DNA of 64,000 bases from Gnetum montanum (Eukaryota; Streptophyta; Gnetopsida; Gnetales; Gnetaceae), in NCBI GenBank assembly GCA_015680685.1, contig MNCI01038112.1, positions 68,531 through 132,530 on the forward strand, written 5' to 3'. The translations under genes and the position numbers were made by a program. Below the pieces are notes generated by a model. It was not told the origin of the DNA, made no database searches, and saw nothing but the letters and a program-made list of their open reading frames with translations. Shown here piece after piece: positions 1-11,870 of this stretch; within the stretch, counting starts at the first letter, position 1; each line of letters begins with the position of its first letter.

Positions 1-2969
1 GAAGGTTTAGCATCATGACATCAACAAGAGAATGTCACTTGTTCTATGAACATACACAAAAATGATAATGCCAATAGATCTTTACCACAATCTCAAAAAT
101 GTCCTTTCTTTAGGATGATTCCCACACATAGGAATGACACTCATGGATCTACTAACTTGTCCAAACTAGCACAATGCCAATCAAGTATAACAACTTTCCT
201 TTCACAACCAATGTCCTCCAATTAGATGTAAAGGCCAACATCCATCATTGCTCCAATACTTGAGAGAAATGATGAACCTATCACTGTGAAGAGGCAAAAC
301 AATCCATGCATCACTACTAATAGTAAAGGATGCAGTTGTGGGTCCAAAATTCAAAATATTAACATAACCCAAAAGAAATTTTAGGGGCAAGTGTGTGAGA
401 AAAAACCAATCTATGTAGTAGCCAATAAACTAGAAGACACCCAATGGCTTAAAAATGAGTATATAAAATTTTTTCAAAGATGCATGGAGGAAAATGATCT
501 ACTTATTAGTTCTAGACTTAAGAAAATGGACCAAAAAAAGGACTTAGATGCATATATCTTACACTTTGATTATACACTAAAAAATGATATTAAATACAAA
601 GACTTGGGAACTAAAATAGAAAATCAAGAAGAAGAAGCAAACACATCTAGATCCCCCAAAATGGAAATACCTTCAAGTCTAGATGAAAATACATCTCCAA
701 ATGATCCAAACGAGACTATCACCAAAGTTAGATGTGCTACCACATGATTAATTAAATCAGTATCAGCAATAGATGGAAAACTGATGATGTATAACTAGGG
801 GATTATGTGGCCCATCTTCCAAATGTATGACCATAAGATTAGTTGTGGGGGAGATTCTTTATCTTGGTTCAAGAACTAATAAATATTTTTCACCTTTTTG
901 GTTTTACAATTTTTATTGTTTTCCTATTTCTTCTAAAATTTTCTGATTCTTCATATGTTTTTCATTATTATTTTTCTTTTCTTTTCTTTATAATCTTCTC
1001 TATTCCTAAGTCATTTTCTTTATGTTTATGAATGTATTTTATGTTACCATTAATAATATTGTCAAGCCATGATGTAGAAGTCAACACTATGTGTTGGATT
1101 TTTGTTCTATGCTATCAAGTTGATTGGGTAAGTAATTGTGTAAAGTAGTGAGACCACCTCATCCATCCCTCTAGTTCTCTAAATAAAAGGTCTTTTCATG
1201 GAAACAATTTGGTTCTTCTTTCATGAAACTAAAATTAATTAATGATCATTGTACCCTGAAGAAAGAGGGAATGACCAAGTGGGAATGGCAAAGGGTGTGA
1301 CTTCAAGGGGACTTGTTGGGTTCTCTTCTTGGCTTCCTTTGTGTGGTTATGACTTTTCTTAGAACATATCATCACTCCTCCATTGACCAATAAAAAATGA
1401 AGCTCTATCTTTGCATGGTATGATTCCCATCCAAAAATTTAAAAACAACAATAAAAAATAAAATAAAAACAAAATTGAAAACAATAATGGGAATTCAAAG
1501 CACATCCCTTAGACACAATAATGAGCAACAAGCACTAGTTATGGGACTGGAAAGACATGTTACCCATCCTTGAAGGTGCCCCTCTAACTAAAGTCCTTCC
1601 TTCCTTCTTCTCTTTTCTTCTCTTCTCATTGTAGTCAACAGGAAGGAACACATTAATGTGAGGTCATTGTTCATGGTATGGACTTGGTCTAAACTTGGAT
1701 TGATAGGTATGTTGATCATTTTAATCACATTTTTCACAAGAACCTATTGTGGACTTGGTCAAGTACCTTACATCTTGATCTTTACAATCCCTTCTCATCC
1801 CATTATTCACCTCACTGCTACATGCGATTATGAGCCTTTTGGTTTTGTGTAGTATTTGTGTAGTATAGTGCAACATTCGAACCATGGTAGTTGTGTGTTG
1901 TTTGGAACAAAGGCATGATCTACATTTACCTTCTCGGGTGCCCATGAACATCTATAGAAGTGGTTATGTAAGGGCATTATTGCAAGATCTTGCTTTGGGG
2001 AGGACCCACTTGCATAATTTTTATTAATCATGGCTTTCAACTAACCTTCACATCTTCTAGAACATCAATGATGATTTCTCTAAATTTATGCATAATTTTG
2101 GGACTACTTCTCATCCATTTCATTAATTTCTCCTACTTTTCTATTTTCATATCCATTAATATTTCTTGGTCACCTTCTAAATCAAACCTTTAGTTTCAAT
2201 TATTTGAAAACTTGTCTGCTTCTGAAGTTACACTTATTAGTCATGAGGGCTAGGGATGTCCACTTTGAAATTTTTCTAACATTCTATTTTCGAACATCAT
2301 GGTAACTAATAGTAATTAATCAAAATAATGTGAATAGCTTGATGATTTGCGTTACCTCATAGCCTTCAGCATAGTATGTTGTCATCGTCTTATGCTTAAA
2401 TAAAAACTAAGGGATCCAAAAAGGATTAATTATTAAGGAAATTTACCAAAACTAATGTTGATCCTTTGGTGATTATAGATGATGCTAAAAGAAATGCTTA
2501 AGAAAAAAGATCTTTTTGCAGGCATGAAAACAAAGCCAAGAGGGGCACAATGGAGGATATGCCCATGGAAAAATCGTTGCACATACAAGATAGTAGCTCA
2601 AGCATCTCATGTTTGCTAGATCCATGGGATGATGAGAAGAAATTTTAGTCCATCCTTCAAGAATGTTCCATATAACCAAAGAAGCATCAACATAATGATC
2701 AAGGTTGGAAGTCTTCCACCACTAGCAGCAATAACAAGAATCTTCTTCAATAGATTTTTAAAGACCTCTGCAAATTTTGTAATCTTCAATGTCTATCTAG
2801 TCTTTTTGTCACTATGCCATTTTGGATGCATCCACTAGAATAAAATTTTGTAATGCAACACTCAGTTTTGTTATGTCAATTTATTATGTCAAGTGTCAAT
2901 CAATAATCCCGTACCTTCTCAATTTTGTAAAGGAACTCAAGGATGAGCTTTCATTCAATAATGGGGGTA
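1..2969 (+). mobile_element. O1: 3' internal region of an old Ty3/gypsy element
   Basis: This stretch lines up, with much divergence, with the 3' untranslated regions of elements B1 (37100-38780) and C1 (46545-48414). Shared blocks include GGGGAGATT near 848, CTTCAAGGGGACTTG near 1300, the ACAAGCACTAGTTATGG segment near 1527, CACCTCACTGC near 1809, CTTTGGGGAGGACCCACT near 1992, and the final CAAGGATGAGCTTTCATTCA just before the LTR at 2970. The order and orientation match B1 and C1, so this is the 3' half of a family member whose 5' half lies left of the window. It has no long ORF and appears non-coding. It is the oldest family copy here by eye. Confidence 0.7.
391..747 (+). CDS. Small hypothetical ORF, 118 codons, in O1
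   Basis: An open frame of 118 codons runs from GTG-like context at 391 to a TGA at 745-747. The product is hydrophilic and charged, with a Lys/Asp/Glu-rich middle (KKMDQKKDLDAY) and an acidic, Ser/Pro-rich C-terminus. It lies where the end of pol would be in related elements, just upstream of a GTGGGGGAGAT block that follows pol in C1. I see no integrase or protease motif in it and do not recognise the family. It may be a chance ORF or a fragment of an older gag or pol. No function is proposed. Confidence 0.2.
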   Translation: MCEKKPIYVVANKLEDTQWLKNEYIKFFQRCMEENDLLISSRLKKMDQKKDLDAYILHFDYTLKNDIKYKDLGTKIENQEEEANTSRSPKMEIPSSLDENTSPNDPNETITKVRCATT

Positions 2970-3826
2970 TGATGAAGCATCAAAGTGTCACATCAACTAG
3001 TCCCCATTGATAGGGCCACATCAATGTAGCATTTGCTGCATTTATGAGGCCCCATCGATGTAGCTCCACAATAAAGTTTATAAATACATGTGCTCCCACC
3101 GTCTATTGGCATTCTTTGGTCAATAAAGTAAACAAACTCTTACAATTTTATTCCATAGTCTTAGAGAATAGTTAGTGAGTGCCCACAGTGTGGATTTGAG
3201 TTAGTTGTACAACGTCTTACTTGAGTGGCAATGTCCTAGAGACATTCCATGAATGACAATAAGATCGACATTAATTCTTATTCATTGCAGCACTTTGACT
3301 TAGATTAAATTTATTGTTAATGCAATTTATGTTTCATATACTTAGTTAATATTTACATTTCCATGCATATTAATGAATTGGCAAAATGAGCATGACCAAT
3401 TTCAAGTGTAAACATGTATTTACTTGGTAATCCCAATAGTGTTATTACTTGGTTCACCCAGTAGCATAGCGCTTGGTAATCCCAGTAGTGGATACGTGGG
3501 TTCAGGACATGTCTGGCAAATTGGGCATGGACAGTCATCACCCATAGGCTAGTTTAGACTTTACTTTCTATTGCTAATTAGTTGAATAATTTATTTCTTT
3601 ATTGTCATTAGGAGTAGCCTAAGGCTAAAACAACATCAAGAATCATATGCCTCACTCTGGACTAAACCATACATGACAAAGCTACCACTAGTCCAAGTGG
3701 GAACATAGTGAACTGCAATCAAGGCATAACAATATAGATGCGACAACTAGTCCCATCCATGGAATTCGACCAAATCATGCTTGTGATTTATATGGTTGGG
3801 CATAGGGGGTACCTCGTCACTCATCA
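2970..3826 (+). repeat. O1 3' LTR (857 bp)
   Basis: The segment begins TGATGA and ends TCATCA, the same termini as the other LTRs. It is preceded by the family's polypurine-like block ATAATGGGGGTA. A TATAAATA box sits at 3079-3086. The U3 contains repeated words around GGGCCACATCAATG and GGCCCCATCGATG instead of the GATATCGC words of A1, B1 and C1. The downstream CTTGGTAATCCCAGTAGTG, TTCAGGACATG and GGGGGTACCTCGTCACTCATCA blocks match other LTRs in order. The other LTR is outside the window, so no target duplication can be checked. Confidence 0.8.
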
Positions 3827-4482
3827 AGGGTACTTCCACATCTTCCTTACTACTTCTAAAGTTTTAAAATATGGAGCTACTAACCTTGAAAGCTTAAATA
3901 TTGGTTCTTCAAATCTTGCTATCAAAATCTAAGTATAATAGATGTGGAGAAAAATAGCTACATGACATTTGTTCTTGATTTTATTGATGATCTTCTAGTC
4001 TATTTATGATGGAAGAGCTCCTAAGATGAATTTCAACAAATGGGAATATTCACATTTCATCAAAGATTTTAAGGCTTGGGCATCAAAATAACTCTTTTAA
4101 TATATAACTAAGAAAAAGTCATAGCAGAGATCTTTAGGGTGAGCTTTATGTTATGATGCATACCAAGTAAAAATTGGCGCTATCCTTTCAAACTCTAGAA
4201 TCTCACTTAATAAATAATCTATCAAAAATAAACTTAGATTTAACTAAACTCAATGTTCATAAATCTCTGCTAGGTTATGCTGTAATATTTCATTCATATA
4301 TTGTATAGGGAAAATATTTCTTTTATTCTCTAAAGCTACCCAGGCCAAAACATGATAATCTATAACAAGATTAATTTCACATCTTAAACAAAAATTGAAA
4401 GTTGAAATGAAAATTCTATGAGGGAACTTGAGCTCTATAGCTTTGAAATGTTGCAAAATTCTATGTTCTTCACCACACAGCC
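3827..4482. other. Unannotated AT-rich spacer
   Basis: I see no coding region, RNA gene or recognisable repeat between the O1 LTR and the gag fragment. A 20 bp near-palindrome GGTGGTGGTGACCACCACC occurs just after it at about 4503-4522. Confidence 0.5.
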
Positions 4483-5340
4483 TTGGTCTGTGTAGCCCTT
4501 ATCGGTGGTGGTGACCACCACCAGCTCTCTAACAAACCAAATGGGGCCCACTATGGGACCCCAAGTAACCTAGGGATCACATACCCCCTTTGTCCCATTT
4601 GTGCCACAACTGATAACAAGACCACAGGCCTCCCATCAGACACTGCAGCCCTTCGTACAAGCACCACAATTGACGAGGACACCTCAAGGCCTAGATCAAG
4701 CCTTTCAAAGGATCCAGGACTTAACCGAAGAGTTGAAGAGGCTCAAGGCCTCTACATTCTAGACCGTCAAGATCATGGACTTCTACCAAGATGATCTCAT
4801 CAATCCTATGATCCCACCTTTAACTCTTCCCTTGGTGTCCCCATACCGCAATTCACCAAGTACAACAACAAAAGTGACTCAAATGTCCATCTCATAACCT
4901 TCCACTCCAAGTGTTTGTTGTTACAAGCCTTGTCGCACACCGTCACGAGAATATTCTCTATGTCCCTTAAGAGAAAGGCTCTCAAGGGGTATCATGCCCT
5001 GCCCTACCAAGAGGATTTATATCCTCTCTTGAAGACTTGATCGCAGAATTCGTTAACCGCTTCAAGTACTTGATACCACTCTTGACCAACTAATGAAGGT
5101 CAAGCAAAGACTTCTTGAACCAATGCAAAAGTTCATCCAACAATGGAATGGTTTGCTTAACAAGATACCAATACAAAAGTTCATGGTTTGCTTAACAAGA
5201 TACCAATACAAAAGTTCATCCAACGATAGAACGGTTTTTAACAATTTTTAGGCATGATGCATAATGTAGATTTTTTCAACTCTGGCTACAAGCAATGCTT
5301 TCTACAATAAATGTCTTCCTATAACGATGTATCAGCATTG
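4483..5340 (+). pseudogene. Degraded Ty3/gypsy gag fragment
   Basis: Read across frameshifts, this region gives a typical plant retrotransposon capsid. First comes a Pro/Thr-rich N-terminus (4483-4790). Then PQFTKYNNKSD and HLITFHSKC lead into the helical core, with SLKRKALKGYHALP near 4968-5010 and SSLEDLIAEFVNRF near 5025-5062, and a final MQKFIQQWNGLLNKI. These match the Retrotrans_gag family pattern (HL..F...C..., L.G.AL.WY..LP, F.DL...F...F). At least one frameshift and several stops break it. It is not obviously the same lineage as the A1/B1/C1 gag. No LTR or primer site is attached, so it is a fragment of a separate element. Confidence 0.7.
5148..5217 (+). repeat. 35 bp tandem duplication in the gag fragment
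   Basis: Two adjacent copies (5148-5182 and 5183-5217) of a 35 bp unit beginning ATGGTTTGCTTAACAAG are identical. The unit covers the gag C-terminal segment and would shift the frame, since 35 is not a multiple of three. Confidence 0.9.
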
Positions 5341-5452
5341 GGTTTTATTTTGTTAGGCTGTGAGCACAACCTCTACCTCCACAGTAAGTAGATATGATCC
5401 ATGAACGAAAAAAGTTCTACTCCACTGCTACCTTGAAAGTTTAAAGAGCAAG

Positions 5453-8400
5453 TTAACAGGATGAAACACTATAATATTGTATATATAGAAATTTTGCAAC
5501 AGGTTCACACATACTGAACAAGAATTTCATTCCATCGGTGCTGCGACAGAACACCCCAGGGATCAATGAAAGCACAGCACCAGATACCATACCTAAGAAC
5601 CTATATAGCTCCAAGCTAGTAATCCATGCCGGTGTTACTTTCCAAATCAAGACAATGAATTTAGCGAAAACTAAGGTATCCACAATGCAGCTCCCGCAAA
5701 ACAATGTGGACACTATCTAGAATCAATCACAATAGAAACTCTGCAAAATGGCACCAATCACAACAGAGAATTATGGTTTGTGAAGAAAAACGAACTTAAA
5801 AATATAGCATATATTATCTTTTGCTACTTTGCATCGCAAGAAGAAAGCTGCCATACGGAAATTCAACTCCTCATAACCTTTTTATCTTTCATTTAACAAA
5901 AAGTAAACATCTGTGATAGCCTGTAACAAGCCACCACATAATTTGATGATAGCATGCAGGATAGAAGTACATCATTTAACCAGTGATAATACAGACGGAA
6001 CTCACATTATTAGGGATAGATCAAACATTAACAGTTAATCCAATAATCTTGTGTATTTTCATTTGTGGCAAGAAACTACTCTTGGGAAGCGTTATCCAGT
6101 TGGAAGAGAAGTTGACCCAAGGATTTGCATCTACCAAATGTGCTGCACGTAGTGGTTGCCAAACTTGATAGTGCCATCCAGGACGCTTGTGCAAATGGTG
6201 CCAATTGCATGAACACTTTCAGGCTGAAATAGCTGATGGTAACTTCTAGAAGTTTATTTGAAATTTGATGTGCTTTCCATCACCGACTCATCACCAATTA
6301 AACATATTTCTGGCTTCAGACTTTGACTTATAAGCACTTTCTATTTCCGCCTATCACAATTGCATGAAAACAGTGTTAATATCATGTACCAAAAGCTTGG
6401 CAAAGAATTTATCATCTTCGAGGGAAAGACATCCAAAGTCACCACAATCCACTACTTCTATCTACTAACTGCTACGATTGTTACATCACAAATTCGCTTT
6501 AAAAAAGGAAGTTTGAACTGGCAGTGGCATGATGTAGCGAAGCATATCAAACTTCTCAAAGATTGAAATCTGAATAACGCTCTATATTCAATCAGGCCTA
6601 CCGAACAAACTTAAAAGGTAGACGACAGAAATTTCCCTATGTTTACTGATAGTTTACTTATGTTCAATGGTGATTTTGATTTGAAAAGAAGGTACAATCA
6701 TTGCGATCACTGCAAATTGGAGTGCAAACAAATGTAATTTAGCGATAAATCATGAACCAGAGGTAGAAATAGAAATGCGGAAAAAAGAAGAAAATCCAAA
6801 AATGGCATATTTTAATCATTAAAAACTAAACACCTGTTCAGCATGAATAATGAACGTCATTCATGAATAACGGAGTTTCTAAAAGACAACCAATTTCAAA
6901 CATAACTGGCTAACGTGCCAAAAAGAAGTATCTGGATATCACGATCATCAAATCTAATGCAGTGACTTTCAAACAAATTTAAGTCACTACAAAAAAAAGT
7001 CAACTTACCTTGGCAGCTTTCATAAGCGGCTGCAAGAATGGAGTTCTCATATAATGTACAGATTTTGCCAGTGATGTTTTCTCCCACTCTGCAGTTCCCA
7101 AATTCATCGATTTCAGATTATATTAAGCAAAAGTCATTACGAGTACGAGAAAAATATTTAATTCTTGCCCATTTGGAAACACAAACCTTTTTCTTCCATC
7201 TGAGCACCGGCTGTTCCAGCTTGAACACCCACTCTGTTCATTTCTTCAGGCAGCTGACGACATTTTAAACAACGTAATAATGTTTGTCATGAATAATTCT
7301 TCATCATCATCCTAGGCTTCTCATGAATTCCTAAAGGAAGGACAATATTAAGACTAACTTTCAGACATTGCTAGAATCCAAATACTCCGACGATATTCAT
7401 TCCTAATCAGCGTACATTCAGCATTTGGTATTTCACATAAAATCCTATTTCCAGAAATGTTTTCTTTTCATTTCCAACTAGAAAAATGCAATATGATAAA
7501 CTTTCAACTTAACCAACTTCATGTTATTACCAAGTACATATGGTACAGATGAGAATGCTAAAGTAGATATTAGATATTGCTAGAAAAGATAGACTCAATA
7601 ATCCTTTTATGAGGGGAAGTTTAGAGTAGCCACCATAGATGGAAAGATTAAGGAAAATTGTATCAGAAGGTTTGGTCATGTGTAAAGGACACCCAAGATT
7701 GCACCTATTAAAAGAAACTACTTCATTGAAGAAGAAAAACACCACAGAAGCAAACTGAAATATACTTGGTATGCAATAAAAAAATAAAACACCACAGAAG
7801 CAAACTGACATATACTTGGTAAGCAATAAAAAAATAAAGGTATAGAAGATCAGGGAATTAATATTAATTTTTCCCGTAACACAGTTGAATGTCAAAAAGA
7901 ACTCATACAGCAACCCCATGTGGTTGGGATAAGGCTATAATGATGATGACGAACTTTATGTTATTAGCATTGAGCATCTTTTCAAAAGGTGCTGCAACAA
8001 ACTAGCAAGGCCTGGAGCATGCAATTCAGGATTCATGCTTCTCTGTATATAATCTGTAACATTCTGCTGCATATCCCTGAAGGATGTATCAATTGAGTAC
8101 GTGATTATTTACTAATTACTGGTTATGATGTATTGATTGTTGAACTCAACAACAAAATTATAACAAAGAAAAAGCATTAAACAAAAGACAGGTAATGTGT
8201 TTGTTTGAATTTGTCACTGCTGAAGTTTGCACACTATCTAAATCATCATATTCAAGCTACTAGTCTAGGAAGCTATTAATACGTGGATGTGTAGGAACTG
8301 TAACAAAAAATCCACAAGTAGAAATTGTAACAATAATCTCATATGTGGAATTAGACAAATCTCTAAGCATAATCCTGACGATTAGGTATTTCTTTGATTC

Positions 8401-8755
8401 TTGATTCATCAAGGTTTATCTATTGTAGTTCATCTTTATCATTGGGGTGTTACTAATCCAACAGACCCTATTTGCTACTCTTTTGTCCATTGTTCCTTAA
8501 TTGTAAAAAAGGGCTATTACTCAAAGGCTCAATGCTCATCCCACCAAGGCAGGGGGCAGGGGTCCCAAGAGGGTCAAAAGCCTTATCTCTTCAAGTAGGT
8601 ACACCCAGGCTGAAACCCAAGGCTTATGAATTGAGAAATAAACACCTTACCATCACTCTTGCAAAGCTTTTAGCCATGCCTTGAGGATGTTTCAGTTTGA
8701 AATGTCCTTCAGCTGCAGCAATTTTTACAAGTTCTTCAGAGTTCTCTTTTACCAT
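5453..8755 (-). CDS. Unidentified multi-exon host gene
   Basis: Several exons with good splice sites lie in order on the minus strand. Exon a is 8755-8651, with ATG at 8755 and donor GTAAGG; it encodes SEELVKIAAAEGHFKL. Exon b starts at 8066 (QNVTDYIQRSMNPEL); its 3' edge is unclear and a TAA follows at 7956. Exon c is 7253-7187 (LPEEMNRVGVQAG). Exon d is 7088-7009, donor GTAAGT (LAKSVHYMRTPFLQP). Exon e is 6232-6135 (SVHAIGTICTSVLDGTIKF). A possible last exon is 5540-5453. Exons c, d and e join in one frame: c ends phase 1, d supplies two bases, and e follows at phase 0. I do not recognise the protein. It looks soluble and mostly helical, and the 5' end could extend further right. It could be a live gene or an intron-containing pseudogene; exon b raises doubt. 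Confidence 0.5.
7600..7952 (+). mobile_element. RTE-type LINE 3' end, inside an intron
   Basis: Near 7651 the plus strand reads KIKENCIRRFGHV followed by a stop, matching the conserved RWFGHV end of non-LTR retrotransposon reverse transcriptases. The sequence ends with GGTTGGGATAAGGCTATAATGATGATGA (7920-7949, shown here as a description of the tail), the typical plant RTE 3' end with a GAT microsatellite. The copy is 5'-truncated and sits antisense in an intron of the unidentified gene. Confidence 0.65.
7737..7836 (+). repeat. 50 bp tandem duplication
   Basis: Two adjacent 50 bp units, each with ACCACAGAAGCAAACTGA and CAATAAAAAAATAAA, differ at only two positions. They lie inside the LINE fragment and split it. 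Confidence 0.9.
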
Positions 8756-9939
8756 GCAATTTGGATTTGTAATGTTATTTTCCAAAAAGTCTCAAACTGA
8801 AATATTTCAGTAGCATATATATCAGCTGTAAATATCATTGTAGAGCAGTCTGCCCATTGTTGTAACTTGTTATCATCATTAATAAAATTTATTGGTTGAA
8901 CATTCAAAGCACCACATACTCATGAACTAATTAATTGCTTTGTAGGATTATCTCCTTCATGTCATTGAAAAAATTTGTAATACAGGCTCATGCGACTTCC
9001 AACAACCTATTTTTACAATATCATCAACCGACACATTTTCAAATTACTGTTTTTGTAAAAATACAACTTTTCAAAAGAGGACAGCATGCCTTTTTCAGGC
9101 CAAGGTATAAAACTAGGCTCCTTAGTATTCCTTAATCTGTTAATTTCACCCATTTTCTACTGTGTAACTCTTGTGATATATATGAACTGTGTTGTCGCTA
9201 CGAAAAGCAAGGATGGACATGAGAAAAAGCTTCAGGAACTTGTGAACTGGGAAGAATTCTCAAAAAATATCATGCATCATGCATGAAAAATATGTCTTGA
9301 ATCAACTTGGCAAAAAGATAAATTTTTCTTGTATACAATGTAATACAAATGCAACGATGCCAATCAGAAAAAGAGGAATATAACTTCAAACACTTGTGAA
9401 AGTGTTGCATTTAATGGGTCAAAGCTTTCACAATCCTTGGTGATGAAAATCCTTGGTGAATATCATGGGTCGAAGCTTTCACAATTTTTGGGATCATGGT
9501 GGAAGCCTACTTGTAAAATTCATATGCTTAGACACCTGAAAAAATATGAACAAACTCTTGGAATCTCCAAAACAATCAATTAAAAGCCAATCCTGCTATG
9601 TTTACATGATTTAAATACCTCCATATCTATGCGAGGGTATGTATATGAGAACACAATCTCCTCAATGCATCGCCTCAACCAATGTGACCCAATGTGACTA
9701 TGACAGGTATTCAGAATTACACAATTTAAAACATGATATCAAACATTTCATATATGCCTTATATGTTGAGTTAAACAAATTATAAATGGTTAACCTTATT
9801 TTTGCCACTTCCTAGATGTGCTTTAAACTGCTTCCAACGGACAGTATTTCTATTGTCATTTGAATTTGAATATTTTTGTGTGTTGGCCCACTTTTCACGG
9901 AAATGACTGGCAATTGTTGTTCATTCATGACAAGATGAA
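8756..9939. other. Spacer with no supported gene
   Basis: No gene is supported here. A plus ORF at 9086-9286 has one hydrophobic segment and a charged tail (KLQELVNWEEF), but no family match that I recognise. A direct repeat of GGGTC(A/G)AAGCTTTCACAAT occurs at about 9417 and 9468. Confidence 0.4.
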
Positions 9940-10505
9940 TGTCACATCCCCATTTCCAAATAATGTTGCTGCCTAACCAAGATGGTGCCTCTTCATAACA
10001 AGTGTTATTGTTATTGTAAAAAGAAGATCAAGAAGGGTAGTTGTAAAGACTCAAGGGCATGTTGTAATAATAAATGTGTCTCTTGATGTAACCTTTGAAA
10101 ATTTGAGTTAAGGCATTTATACCGAGTTTAGAGGTCATGTCAACATGTAGTAGAGCCGATAAGGCACGTCACAAGAGTCGAGTAAAGCAAGAAAGAAAGT
10201 GAAGTGGCCATCCCTTCTAGCTAGTTATAAGCCTAACCATGGTGGCAATGCTAGATTGCCTCTAATGGGATAAGTGCCAAAGAAAGAAAACCCCAAGCAA
10301 CACTCGCAAAGCATGATCGAGATACAATATTTCATGTCAATAAAGTATTCTTTTCTTTCTATTTCTACACTTCTCTTGTTATTTGCTTTATACATAATGT
10401 TGAATATTACATATATTTCACATTTAATGTATTGTCTTCTTGTGCATAATGCTTACTATAATGTATATTTGAGTTTGCTATAACATCTGGGTATGGGATG
10501 TCACA
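9940..10505 (+). repeat. LTR of a second retroelement family (566 bp)
   Basis: The segment starts TGTCACATCCC (9940-9950) and ends GGGATGTCACA (10495-10505). These are perfect 11 bp terminal inverted repeats, as expected for an LTR. An initiator-tRNA-Met-like primer site follows immediately. A related 230 bp piece recurs at 22085-22315. This is therefore a 5' LTR of a Ty3 or copia element whose body is lost or unrecognisable to the right. Confidence 0.75.
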
Positions 10506-10507
10506 CT

Positions 10508-10519
10508 TGGTATCAAAGC
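10508..10519 (+). other. Primer binding site (initiator tRNA-Met)
   Basis: TGGTATCAAAGC lies two bases after the LTR end. It differs by one base from the canonical plant site TGGTATCAGAGC, complementary to the 3' end of initiator tRNA-Met. Confidence 0.75.
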
Positions 10520-11394
10520 AAACAGCAACCCAAGGATCATTCAAAACCATGAAGTGATTACATCCTGATAATGAACCACAAAGCCATGAATTAAGAAAAA
10601 TCATGGACCACTAACCAACAAAATTTTTTCATGGATATCATTGACAGATGAAAATTTAATTACGCCCCATCAAGATTTATCAATAAGATTTATCAATTAC
10701 AAGAGATGTTGGTAAGACAAGAATGCTAGATAAATATTAATTAATTAAGGTCATTGTTAAGTTTTTCCCAAAAAATTACTAACCAACCTAAATTTATCTC
10801 ATTTTGTTGAAACTCCTTATTCTAAGTAACTTAGAATCATTTATAAGTTATCAAGTCATCCATACGTCAAATCAGTAATGTCGATTTAGTAGAACCATTT
10901 ATAATGTCAATTTAGCAGAATCATAACTTAGAATCATTTATAATGTTGATTTAGCATAATAAGTTAGTGAACCTTCCAAAATTTTGAAAATTCAACTTCG
11001 TTTTGAAATCCTAAGATGATGCTTAATGCATAGTACTTGACAAGATGAGTTACGGTTTGAAAGATATTGTTGTTTAAAAGTTTTCGTTGTGTGCATTAAA
11101 ATAATATTAAATTATTATTTTAAAAATTTATCAAAATTTTAGTGTCAAGAATTAACCCAAAATTGCCCGTTACCCACACCTAACCTCACCCCTGTGATCG
11201 GCCCAACCACCACGTCAATCATGAAAGCAAAATAGAATAAAATAATAATAAAAAAAATTTTTTTAAAAAAAAAAAGAGAAAAGCAGAAGGTTATAGGTTC
11301 CAACCCAAGCCCCGCCAGTTTAAATATATATATGTAAAAAAAATTAAAAATAATAATTATAAATTTAAAAAAAACAAAAAGAATTTAAAAAATA
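10520..11394. other. AT-rich region, no gene
   Basis: No ORF or RNA gene is supported. The part from 11220 to 11395 is dominated by A and T homopolymers. A TGTCAAGAATTAACCC motif at about 11142 could be an LTR start, but I cannot find its partner end. Confidence 0.35.
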
Positions 11395-11870
11395 AGGGCA
11401 CGCAAGCCCTGCAACGGCCATGCTGGCCTTGCACGCGCTGCGCTGCAGGGACCATGCAGGCCCTACAGAAGCCAGCCCTACGTAGGGCCGGGCTGGCCCT
11501 CTAAAGGGTGCGCAGCCCCTTTCGAGCGCCACCGTCCTCAGCCAATGCCGCTGCCATTACCGCGCATTGCCTTGTGATGACTGACGCCTGCTACGCTCTA
11601 CTGCCATACCCTGGGCTGCCGTGCTCGCTCCTGCCGAATTGTTCGCCTACCGTCCTTCAGCACTGCCATTGCCATTGTTGCCGCCTTCGATCGCTGCTAA
11701 CGCACTAGCCCGTCAGGGCCGCGTTGATGCTCTAAACTGCAAGGGCCGCATCAGCGTCCAAACCTGCAACTACGGCGGTGCTCAGAACCCATTTGCACTG
11801 CTGCCTGCTTTCCATGCCACTCTGCTTTCTATGCACCGACGGCGTCGTCTATAATGGCCCATCGCGGACA
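11395..11870. repeat. GC-rich island built of GGCC palindromic words
   Basis: In an otherwise AT-rich setting this 475 bp block is strongly GC-rich. It repeats imperfect words such as GGCCATGCTGGCC, GCAGGGACCATGCAGG and CCCTACGTAGGG. The six frames give only short proline/alanine-rich ORFs. It looks like LTR or leader DNA of a retroelement, not a gene. Confidence 0.5.

Noticed and set aside
9086-9286. Plus-strand 66-codon ORF
   Set aside because: Short, with no recognisable domain and no supporting context.
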